Source: Candidatus Omnitrophica bacterium 4484_49 (GTDB lineage Bacteria; Omnitrophota; Gorgyraeia; Kaelpiales; Kaelpiaceae). Taken from it: a stretch of DNA of 7,008 nucleotides. The stretch's first letter is position 1. The number at the start of each line of letters is the position of its first letter. The notes below the pieces were generated by a model. It was given only the letters and a program-made list of their open reading frames with translations, did not search any database and was not told the DNA's origin. Positions 1-5,880 of this stretch are shown here, in pieces. The stretch spans positions 1 to 7,008 of the forward strand of contig NATI01000050.1 in NCBI GenBank assembly GCA_002085265.1. The letters run 5' to 3'. Both the position numbers and the translations under genes were made by a program.

Positions 1-1
1 T

Positions 2-487
2 TTACTGTTGCTGTTCCTCTTCTTCTCTCCAGTCTTTGAATACAAATGGTTTGTTTTGAATCATAGTGTCCACATTCTGCAGTGCCTGTTGAGAATAGTA
101 TATCCTTGCGTTCCCTCCTCCGTATGGAATATAAAATAATCTTCCTCCCAACAATACAGAACCATAAACATAAACAGTTCCAAATGCACTTTTTAAACTC
201 ATCCGGCTGTAATTTCCTATTTCTATATACTTGGCAATCATTGCTCCCTGAAAAGTATTGAAACTTCCGAGTTTTATTTTATCTTTGGCATAGATATTAC
301 ATTTTATTGTGGACCTGTACCCTGTTTGAAATATGGGAGTTGTAGCGCTCTGTCCTACACCCTGAATATAAATCATACAGTCATCTGCTCCCAGAATTGG
401 GACTGGAGGGGGAAATATTTTTGCCTCTGCTGACTTTATAGAGAATAGGAAAGAAAAAGGAACGACAGGTGGTATAGGTCCAGGCAA
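2..487 (-). CDS. C-terminal part of frameshifted secreted beta-helix protein (paralogue 2)
   Basis: This frame encodes the C-terminal third of the protein whose N-terminal part is at 381-1610; the stop is TAA at 2-4. From the block GADDCMIYIQG onward it aligns with the upstream intact paralogue: ADxC-x-x-YIQG, then a Y(R/K)-x-x-x-x-CN(V/I)YA segment, GA(F/M)IAK, LSLKSAF, (I/V)YGS(I/V)L, and a terminal A(R/K)IYY-x-x-QALQNV block ending in WRE. This resembles the C-terminal beta-helix domain of PilX/DUF7305-type proteins (family recalled, not searched). The only available start is a TTG at 485-487 with no Shine-Dalgarno sequence, and the first ~20 residues match nothing in the paralogue. It is therefore unlikely to be an independent gene. 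The frame is open only from about base 499, because a TGA lies at 500-502. It is either a piece of a broken gene or needs a frameshift (real or sequencing error) to be expressed. A poly-Glu/Gln tail (EEEEQQQ) ends it. Confidence 0.75.
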   Translation of the reverse strand: MPGPIPPVVPFSFLFSIKSAEAKIFPPPVPILGADDCMIYIQGVGQSATTPIFQTGYRSTIKCNIYAKDKIKLGSFNTFQGAMIAKYIEIGNYSRMSLKSAFGTVYVYGSVLLGGRLFYIPYGGGNARIYYSQQALQNVDTMIQNKPFVFKDWREEEEQQQ

Positions 488-1610
488 AATCGTAAGCGGT
501 CAGTTGCCTTATATCGTAAGTGCCTCCTCGTAAATAAAGAGTGGCTCCTACACCCAGAGTTATATTTTTATATTTCCCGGGACTGAGGTAATATGTCTGA
601 TAATTTCCAACATTGATGTTAGTTTTTCCTTTGGTGAATGATGGAAAGAGAGGCAATCCCACTAGAGGTAAAGAGAGAGGGGTTATCTTATCTCCATAGA
701 CTTTAAGATTGGAGCCGTAAGTTAAATCATTATAGCCCAAGTCTCCATAAATGGTGTTATTATTTCCCAGAGTTATCACATCTCCATAGACAGAGGCCCG
801 GAATGTAAGATAGTTGTTGGTAGTTAAAGTCCCTTTGGAATTATTTACTCCCACATTTCCAGAGTTTATAGTAACACTTCTTCCCAATACACAGCTTTTT
901 TCAGCCACTATTATAAAGTCTTTTATGTCCAGGGGTGCCTGGCCATTCAATTTTATATATGTGACTTCATTACTCTCTTTCTCATTATCACCCTGATATA
1001 CAAGAATAAGTCCATACCAGGTGGCGTTGGAAAGCATCTGAAGTATGGGTTCGGTTTTATTGGGGTTACGGTCATAAATTGCCAGGACCCCGTAACCTCT
1101 GAAATCTGTGCCCAGGGTAAGTTTGGCGTCATCTACATATACCACTTTATAGCTGGAAGGAGAGCCAATTGTTGTACTCTGCCAGGTGGTATCTTGAGTA
1201 ATGGTGTAATCTGCAATATGTTTGAAATAATTCAGCCATTCTGGAACCGAAATGTCCGTATTCCAGTTTCCCTTTTTGGCAGGATTACCATTTATGGTTA
1301 CGTTGCTGCTGGATATAGTGGATTTTGCTAAATCAGTTTGAATACCCGGTTTGTTTCCACTTCCTACCAGTCCTCCAGTTAGAGTGTGATTTCTGCCATC
1401 AACAAATGTCGTGCTGGAGGAGGCGCCATTTACATATAGTTTGTATCCTGTTTCTCCACTCCTGGATATAAAATTTATCGCTCCCAGGCTTTCATTGGAG
1501 ACAGTGGGTTTGGTGCCTGTGAATTGCGTTTGTTTTTTGTATCCCTGAGCGTAAACATTTGTGGTTATTCCCAAGATAAAAAAAACCATAATTGAAATCT
1601 TACCTTTCAT
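381..1610 (-). CDS. N-terminal part of frameshifted secreted beta-helix protein (paralogue 2)
   Basis: Start ATG at 1608-1610 is chosen over the in-frame ATG at 1629-1631 because a strong SD (AAGGAGG, 1617-1623) sits 6 bases before it, and the signal peptide then begins directly. Residues 1-21 form a Sec signal peptide (basic MKGK, hydrophobic core, VYA cleavage site); the mature protein starts QGYKKQTQ, the same as the upstream paralogue. The rest is a Gly/Asn-rich beta-strand repeat typical of a right-handed beta-helix, including a KVVYVDDAKLTLG...GYGVLAIYD block and an ITPLSLP linker like those I recall from PilX/DUF7305 proteins. Homology to the paralogue is clear to RQL at about 501-509. 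After that the frame runs into unrelated sequence (SPSSPNSGSR) and stops at 381-383, while the missing C-terminus continues in another frame at 2-487. The rejoined length (about 535 codons) equals that of the intact paralogue. It lies 21 bases after that gene and is probably cotranscribed. The molecular function is unknown; it is probably exported to the periplasm or cell surface. Confidence 0.8.
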   Translation of the reverse strand: MKGKISIMVFFILGITTNVYAQGYKKQTQFTGTKPTVSNESLGAINFISRSGETGYKLYVNGASSSTTFVDGRNHTLTGGLVGSGNKPGIQTDLAKSTISSSNVTINGNPAKKGNWNTDISVPEWLNYFKHIADYTITQDTTWQSTTIGSPSSYKVVYVDDAKLTLGTDFRGYGVLAIYDRNPNKTEPILQMLSNATWYGLILVYQGDNEKESNEVTYIKLNGQAPLDIKDFIIVAEKSCVLGRSVTINSGNVGVNNSKGTLTTNNYLTFRASVYGDVITLGNNNTIYGDLGYNDLTYGSNLKVYGDKITPLSLPLVGLPLFPSFTKGKTNINVGNYQTYYLSPGKYKNITLGVGATLYLRGGTYDIRQLTAYDFAWTYTTCRSFFFPILYKVSRGKNISPSSPNSGSR

Positions 1611-1616
1611 AGATTG

Positions 1617-1623
1617 CCTCCTT
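1617..1623 (-). promoter_or_regulatory. Shine-Dalgarno of paralogue 2, decides its start
   Basis: The minus strand reads AAGGAGG, then six bases, then ATG at 1608-1610. This spacing favours the inner ATG. The outer ATG (1629-1631) lies directly after the stop codon of the preceding gene and has the SD inside its own reading frame. Confidence 0.8.
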
Positions 1624-1631
1624 CCCTTCAT

Positions 1632-3233
1632 TTATTCTATTTCTCTCCACTTTTGCCAATTATAAGGACGGGAGTTTATCTCATCAAGCACGTTCTGAAG
1701 CGCCTGTTCACAATAATATATCTTGGCGTGGCTACCCTGATTGGGAATCTGAATGGATTTGCCTATGAAAAGTATACTGCCATAAATTTTTACTTCCTGA
1801 ACAGGAGATGAAAAGGCGCTTTTCAGAGAAAGCTGGGCGCTAGCATTATTTCCCGTTAGAATGTTTTTGGCTATAAATGCTCCCCGGTATTGAGCATTAT
1901 TACCTACAATGATTGTAGAGTTGGGGGCATAGACATTGCAGTACAGTTTGGGATTATTGCCCACCACAAACACATTTAGAAGAGGACATCCCTGTCCTTG
2001 GATATAAAATATACATTTGTCAGCATCCAGATTCTCTAAATCTGGTTCTATACGAGGATTGTTACCCATGATTATTCTGTTTTTAATCATTAAAGTTGAA
2101 GGACCCTGATATTTTATCTTACAGTTATTGCCCATTATTAATTTCTTGATTCGATACTCACCTCCTTTCAGATAAAGAGTACAGTTGTTTCCAAAACGGA
2201 TTTTTCCATAACTTCCAGGTTCAAGATAGAATGTTTGATTATTGCCTTTAATTATCTTCTGGACACCAGCATCAAAAGAGGGAAAGGCAGGGAGTTCTAA
2301 AAACGGAAAACTTAAAGGAGTTATTGCAGTTCCTCCTAAGTTAAAGTGGCGACCATGGAAAAAATAGTTATAATGGATATCTTGCTCTACTTTACAATTA
2401 TTTCCTAAAATAATGGCATTGGCAAATAAAGAACCGGCGAAACTGGCATTGTTTCCCACTGCGATACTTCCATTTTGGGAAGTCACTCCCAGATTCCCAG
2501 AATTCACTGTAAGGTTATTCCCTATTATTATATTGTCGATTCCCACCAGGATGAAATCTTCCAGATTTATTTCTCCTCCTGAGCCGTTAAGGTATATTTT
2601 GGAACTCCTGGCGGTATTTGTCTGATTAAATATTATCAGCCCATTCCAGCGGGCATTCCCTGTCATCTGTAAAGCAGGTTGTTCAGATTCCAAGCCATCC
2701 TCGATATAGAGGATCCCATATCCAATAAAATTATTTCCCAGAGTCAAATGGGCATCTTTGACATATACTATTTTATAATCATCGCTGGCACCAATTGTTT
2801 GGTTTTCCCATGTCGTATCTTCCTGAATAGTATAATCAGCATTATCGCGGATGAAGGAAAATAAAAGTGAAGTATCCAGAGTGTAATTTATGTTTCCTTC
2901 GATAGGAGAACAAATGCCTTCCAGAGTGACATATTGAACTTCAGGTAGATTTTCATCCAGGTTGAGGCGCAATGCAGGTTTTCCCCCTTCTATAACTGCT
3001 CCCTGCAGTGTGTGATTTTTTCCACTGATGATGGTATTCTGGGATTGGTTTTCTACTCCTTTGACTTCTACCTCACCATTTTCCTCTAGAATAAAATTTA
3101 TCGCTCCCAGCTCTTCCAGACTTATACTTGGCTTTGCGGCCTGAGCCTGTGTTTTCTTTTTATATCCCTGAGCATAAGAAAATGTATATCCTAAAAGGAG
3201 GATAATAATCCCGACTTTAATTACCCGGTTCAT
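1632..3233 (-). CDS. Secreted GNN-repeat beta-helix protein (PilX/DUF7305-like), paralogue 1
   Basis: This is a 533-residue protein. The start ATG at 3231-3233 is chosen because GGAGGT (3241-3246) sits 7 bases upstream; the GTG at 3240-3242 overlaps that SD and is rejected. Residues 1-21 are a Sec signal peptide with an SYA cleavage site, giving mature QGYKKKTQ. There is no type III prepilin (G-F-x-x-x-E) motif, so it is not a processed pilin. Residues ~150-240 contain the block KIVYVKDAHLTLGNNFIGYGILYI followed by an RWNGLIIF strand. Residues ~305-320 form a Pro-rich linker, and residues ~330-500 are dense beta-helix. Eleven Gly-Asn-Asn motifs occur (first residues 166, 238, 260, 277, 330, 348, 368, 390, 425, 444, 461), often 17-22 residues apart, as expected for turns between rungs. 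The block organisation is what I recall for PilX-associated DUF7305 proteins, and this assignment is inference. The exact function is unknown; a structural or adhesive surface or periplasmic role is plausible. It heads a two-gene unit with its downstream paralogue. Confidence 0.85.
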   Translation of the reverse strand: MNRVIKVGIIILLLGYTFSYAQGYKKKTQAQAAKPSISLEELGAINFILEENGEVEVKGVENQSQNTIISGKNHTLQGAVIEGGKPALRLNLDENLPEVQYVTLEGICSPIEGNINYTLDTSLLFSFIRDNADYTIQEDTTWENQTIGASDDYKIVYVKDAHLTLGNNFIGYGILYIEDGLESEQPALQMTGNARWNGLIIFNQTNTARSSKIYLNGSGGEINLEDFILVGIDNIIIGNNLTVNSGNLGVTSQNGSIAVGNNASFAGSLFANAIILGNNCKVEQDIHYNYFFHGRHFNLGGTAITPLSFPFLELPAFPSFDAGVQKIIKGNNQTFYLEPGSYGKIRFGNNCTLYLKGGEYRIKKLIMGNNCKIKYQGPSTLMIKNRIIMGNNPRIEPDLENLDADKCIFYIQGQGCPLLNVFVVGNNPKLYCNVYAPNSTIIVGNNAQYRGAFIAKNILTGNNASAQLSLKSAFSSPVQEVKIYGSILFIGKSIQIPNQGSHAKIYYCEQALQNVLDEINSRPYNWQKWREIE

Positions 3234-3240
3234 ATCTTTC

Positions 3241-3246
3241 ACCTCC
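3241..3246 (-). promoter_or_regulatory. Shine-Dalgarno of paralogue 1, decides its start
   Basis: GGAGGT on the minus strand, seven bases before ATG 3231-3233. It is extended on its 3' side (GGAGGTGA), close to the canonical anti-SD complement. Confidence 0.85.
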
Positions 3247-3275
3247 AGTTTTATCTCATTTATATTTTTGCAAAT

Positions 3276-3304
3276 ATTATACCAGGTGAGTATAAAAATA
3301 ACAC
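3276..3304 (-). promoter_or_regulatory. Extended -10 promoter of the beta-helix gene pair
   Basis: On the minus strand a perfect -10 (TATAAT, 3276-3281) is preceded by TGG, giving the extended -10 form TGnTATAAT. A poor -35 (GTGTTA, 3299-3304) lies 17 bases upstream, a combination common for extended -10 promoters. The start of transcription would be near 3269, leaving a leader of about 36 bases before the ATG at 3233. It is the only strong promoter match in the gap between this gene and comM. Confidence 0.65.
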
Positions 3305-3373
3305 TATGATTATTAAAAGGTTACAACATTACCTAATATCTTTCTTTATATAAATGTGTAAAGTTTAGTTGCA

Positions 3374-3399
3374 CTCACCGCAACAGAAGTTACGGTAAG
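3374..3399 (-). other. RNA hairpin downstream of comM (11-bp stem, UUCU loop)
   Basis: Read on the minus strand, CTTACCGTAAC-TTCT-GTTGCGGTGAG folds into an 11-bp stem with a four-base loop; two of the pairs are G-U. The same sequence on the plus strand would have two A-C mismatches instead, so the RNA made leftward is the one that folds well. It starts 14 bases after the comM stop. No T-run follows it (TGCAACTAAAC), so it is not a standard intrinsic terminator. It may protect the comM 3' end or act with a termination factor. Confidence 0.55.
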
Positions 3400-3412
3400 A
3401 AAAATTTTATGC

Positions 3413-4939
3413 CTATCTCCACCATTCCCTGTCCAGGCTGCGATAATTTATCGCTTCTGAAATATGAACAGCAGTTATACTTTCACTTTTTTCCAGATCA
3501 GCGATTGTCCTGGCAATTTTCAAAATTTTATCATATGCCCGGGCAGAAAGTTTCAGTTCCTCCATCGCCATCCGGAGTAGATTCTGGCAGGATTCATCAA
3601 GTTGACAGAACTTTTTCAAATCCTTCTTATTCATTCTGGAGTTTAATTTAGATGCTTTAAATCGTTTATGCTGAATTTTTCGGGCTGATAAAATTCTTTT
3701 TCTTATCTGGAGAGATGATTCTGCAGGCAGGTCCTGGGAAAGTTGAGCATAGTCAACCGCAGGCACCTGAATTTGAATGTCTATCCTGTCCAGAAGTGGT
3801 CCTGATACTTTGGTCAAATACCTCTGAATCTGATAAGGTGTGCAGTGACATTCTCTTATTCGGGAGCCAAAATAACCACAGGGGCAGGGGTTCATTGCTG
3901 CCACCAGCATGAACTCTGCAGGGTAGGTGATGGTATGTTGTGCCCTGGCCACTGTTACTTCTCCATCTTCCAGAGGCTGGCGTAATGATTCCAGAGCGTC
4001 ACGCCTGAACTCCGGAAGTTCATCTAAGAAAAGCACACCTTTATGAGCCAGAGATACCTCCCCTGGTTTGGGAAAAGTTCCTCCACCAATTAAAGCAATG
4101 TTGGAGGATGTGTGATGAGGATTTCGAAAAGGACGGACAAGAATTACAGGTTTATCCTTAGTGAGCAATCCTGCTATACTGTGAATTTTTGATACCTCTA
4201 AGGATTCTTCCAGATTCAGTTCTGGGAGGATGGTGGGTATTCTTCTGGCCAGCATGGTTTTACCTGCTCCTGGCGGACCTATCATTATAATGTTATGGCC
4301 ACCAGCAACGGCTATTTCAATTGCTCTCTTTGCCTGAATCTGTCCCTTGACTTCCGAGAAATCAACATCATATTTTCTCCCCTCTGTTAATATTTTTCTA
4401 AAATCGGTTTTATATGGTTTTATATCTATTTTCCCTTCAATGAATGCTACTGCTTCCAGAAGTGATTCCACGGGATAGACATTTATATTTTCATAGAAGC
4501 TTGCTTCCCGGGCATTCTCCTTGGGTAAAATTATCCCCTGTTTGTCTCTGAGGGTAACCAGTTGGGCAATGCTTAAAATCCCTCGCACAGGACGTAACTT
4601 TCCGTCCAGCGCCAGTTCTCCTACGATTATAAATCCGGAAAGAGCATCAGCAGAGATTTCTCCCCGGGCACAGAGTATTCCTAGGGCTATAGGTAAGTCA
4701 TATAAGGAGCCTTCCTTCTTTGTATTTGCCGGTGCCAGGTTCACTGTGATTCTTTTATCCGAGAATTCATAGCCGGAATTTAAAATTGCAGACCGCACGC
4801 GTTCTTTACTTTCTTTAATTGCTGTATCCGGAAGTCCCACAATGTTAAAAGCTGGCAGGCCCTTGGTGATGTCAACCTCAATTTCTACAAGGTAAGGCTT
4901 AATTCCTGCTGTTCCTCCGGAATAAGTTTTGGATAGCAT
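3413..4939 (-). CDS. comM: ComM/YifB family AAA+ ATPase (Mg-chelatase subunit ChlI-like)
   Basis: This is a complete 508-residue member of the YifB/ComM family. ComM is described as a hexameric DNA helicase that promotes branch migration during natural transformation; in non-competent bacteria the role is less clear. The N-terminal domain (about 1-170) has the family block KGLPAFNIVGLPD, then SKERVRSAILNSGY and INLAPA-like NLAPAN. The AAA+ core has Walker A GPPGAGKT (221-228), the RPFRNPHHTSS segment, Walker B VLFLDE (302-307), NPCPCGYFG with cysteines at 352, 354, 364 and 366, and LLDRIDI (382-388) with the arginine finger region. The C-terminal lid ends in INYRSLDREWWR. All key residues are present. 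The ATG at 4937-4939 is preferred; a TTG four codons earlier (4949-4951) would also keep the frame but lies in the -35 element of the opposite promoter. No SD is visible before either. The gene is divergent from the L,D-transpeptidase gene. Confidence 0.96.
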   Translation of the reverse strand: MLSKTYSGGTAGIKPYLVEIEVDITKGLPAFNIVGLPDTAIKESKERVRSAILNSGYEFSDKRITVNLAPANTKKEGSLYDLPIALGILCARGEISADALSGFIIVGELALDGKLRPVRGILSIAQLVTLRDKQGIILPKENAREASFYENINVYPVESLLEAVAFIEGKIDIKPYKTDFRKILTEGRKYDVDFSEVKGQIQAKRAIEIAVAGGHNIIMIGPPGAGKTMLARRIPTILPELNLEESLEVSKIHSIAGLLTKDKPVILVRPFRNPHHTSSNIALIGGGTFPKPGEVSLAHKGVLFLDELPEFRRDALESLRQPLEDGEVTVARAQHTITYPAEFMLVAAMNPCPCGYFGSRIRECHCTPYQIQRYLTKVSGPLLDRIDIQIQVPAVDYAQLSQDLPAESSLQIRKRILSARKIQHKRFKASKLNSRMNKKDLKKFCQLDESCQNLLRMAMEELKLSARAYDKILKIARTIADLEKSESITAVHISEAINYRSLDREWWR

Positions 4940-4945
4940 TTTAAA

Positions 4946-4974
4946 TTGCAAATTTTTTTGTTACTGTCTATAAT
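4946..4974 (+). promoter_or_regulatory. Rightward promoter for the L,D-transpeptidase-accA operon
   Basis: TTGCAA (4946-4951), a 17-base spacer and a perfect TATAAT (4969-4974). Transcription would begin near 4981, about 38 bases before the start codon at 5019. The -10 is shared with the leftward comM promoter. Confidence 0.65.
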
Positions 4975-5001
4975 TATAAAAATTAAATTTTAAAACTGCA
5001 A
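4973..5001 (-). promoter_or_regulatory. Leftward promoter for comM, overlapping the rightward one
   Basis: On the minus strand: TTGCAG (4996-5001), a 17-base spacer and TATAAT (4973-4978). Transcription would begin near 4966, leaving about 27 AT-rich bases before the comM ATG. The -35 matches the consensus in only three positions, so this promoter is less certain than its partner. Confidence 0.5.
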
Positions 5002-5006
5002 ATGAA

Positions 5007-5013
5007 AAGGGGG
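5007..5013 (+). promoter_or_regulatory. Shine-Dalgarno of the L,D-transpeptidase gene
   Basis: AAGGGGG, five bases before ATG 5019. The purine-rich stretch continues to the start codon. It supports this start, which also gives a membrane anchor at the N-terminus. Confidence 0.7.
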
Positions 5014-5018
5014 AAGAG

Positions 5019-5879
5019 ATGAAAAAAAAGTGGCTTATTGTAGTGATAGTTTTGATCGCTGTATTTTTCCTCATCTGGGTTACTGGTCCCAGAGAGAAGA
5101 CCACCCCATCACTGAAAGAGAAAGCCAAAGTTAGCGAAATAAAGGAGAAGGAGGAACCCGTACAGTCATTACCTGTGGAAGATTTTGAAAAGCTGTATAG
5201 TCAGGCTAAAAAATTGATTTCGGAAGGCAGCTTTCTGGAAGCTAAAGAGATATACAAAAGATTAATTCAGGAGTTTCCTGACAACTCTCGTCTTTCCAAA
5301 CTGGAAAGCGAGCTCTGGGATTTAAATATAAAAATTCTGTTTTCTCCATTAAAGGATGAATATTCCACAGTATATGAAGTACAGCCCGGAGATACACTCT
5401 CCTCTATAGCCAGAAAATTCAAAACCACAGTAGGGTTAATTAAAAAAAGCAACAATCTTACTTCAGACATTATCCGTCCTGGACAGCGGTTGAAAATCTT
5501 AACTGCTAAGGTGAGCATAATAGTGGATAAATCACAGAATAAATTGTTTTTGAAAATAAATGATGAAATATTTAAGGCTTATCCCTGTTCTACCGGCAAG
5601 TTCAATTCCACTCCCACAGGCAAATTTAAAATTGTAAATAAACTTATTGATCCTGTATGGTTTAAAGCCGGGGCAATTGTCCCCCCTGAAAGTCCGGAAA
5701 ATATTCTGGGTACGAGGTGGCTGGGACTGGATTTAAAAGGGTATGGCATACATGGTACCACTCAACCTGAGACCATTGGGAAACAGGTAACTCAGGGATG
5801 TATTCGGATGTACAATAAGGATGTAGAGGAGCTTTTTGATATCGTTCCTGTAGGAACTGAGGTGATAATAATAGATTAA
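5019..5879 (+). CDS. L,D-transpeptidase (YkuD) with membrane anchor, TPR-like helices and LysM domain
   Basis: This is a 286-residue envelope enzyme. L,D-transpeptidases form 3-3 peptidoglycan crosslinks or attach proteins to the wall through an acyl-enzyme on cysteine. Residues 1-22 are a basic start (MKKK) and a hydrophobic helix; with no clear cleavage site it is probably a signal anchor. A charged linker follows (~24-50). Residues ~54-90 fit one TPR-type helix pair (SEGSFLEAKEIYKRLIQEFPDN). A LysM domain lies at ~118-161 (YEVQPGDTLSSIARKF...RPGQRLKI), and the YkuD catalytic domain is at ~165-286. The active site is visible: His245 in GIHGTT, and Cys261 with Arg263 in TQGCIRM. The usual S-H-G-C is T-Q-G-C here; the position before Gly varies in the family (recalled), so activity is expected. 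The stop is one base before accA, so the two genes are probably cotranscribed. A joint function is not evident beyond envelope growth. Confidence 0.93.
   Translation: MKKKWLIVVIVLIAVFFLIWVTGPREKTTPSLKEKAKVSEIKEKEEPVQSLPVEDFEKLYSQAKKLISEGSFLEAKEIYKRLIQEFPDNSRLSKLESELWDLNIKILFSPLKDEYSTVYEVQPGDTLSSIARKFKTTVGLIKKSNNLTSDIIRPGQRLKILTAKVSIIVDKSQNKLFLKINDEIFKAYPCSTGKFNSTPTGKFKIVNKLIDPVWFKAGAIVPPESPENILGTRWLGLDLKGYGIHGTTQPETIGKQVTQGCIRMYNKDVEELFDIVPVGTEVIIID
5859..5866 (+). promoter_or_regulatory. Distant Shine-Dalgarno of accA inside the preceding gene
   Basis: GAGGTGAT is an eight-base match to the 16S anti-SD complement, but it ends 14 bases before the accA ATG (5881), farther than usual. It lies in the last codons of the transpeptidase gene, so translation of accA is probably coupled to that gene. 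There is no nearer SD. Confidence 0.5.
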
Positions 5880-5880
5880 C

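Noticed and set aside
1845..2738. GNN repeats as a DNA tandem repeat or CRISPR-like array
   Set aside because: The codons vary between copies and the intervening sequence is ordinary coding sequence; the repeat is at the protein level only.
814..2864. Plus-strand open frames at 814-996, 1614-1811, 2413-2625 and 2679-2864
   Set aside because: They lie opposite the beta-helix genes, have no SD or recognisable motif, and follow from the base composition of the real genes.
3234..3242. GTG start at 3240-3242 for beta-helix paralogue 1
   Set aside because: It overlaps the SD itself; the ATG at 3231-3233 has correct spacing and begins the signal peptide.
3409..4772. Plus-strand open frames at 3409-3651, 3715-3912 and 4521-4772 opposite comM
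   Set aside because: comM is unambiguous on the minus strand; these frames lack start signals and protein-like composition.
5267..5761. Minus-strand open frames inside the L,D-transpeptidase gene
   Set aside because: They are antisense to conserved LysM and YkuD domains and have no SD.
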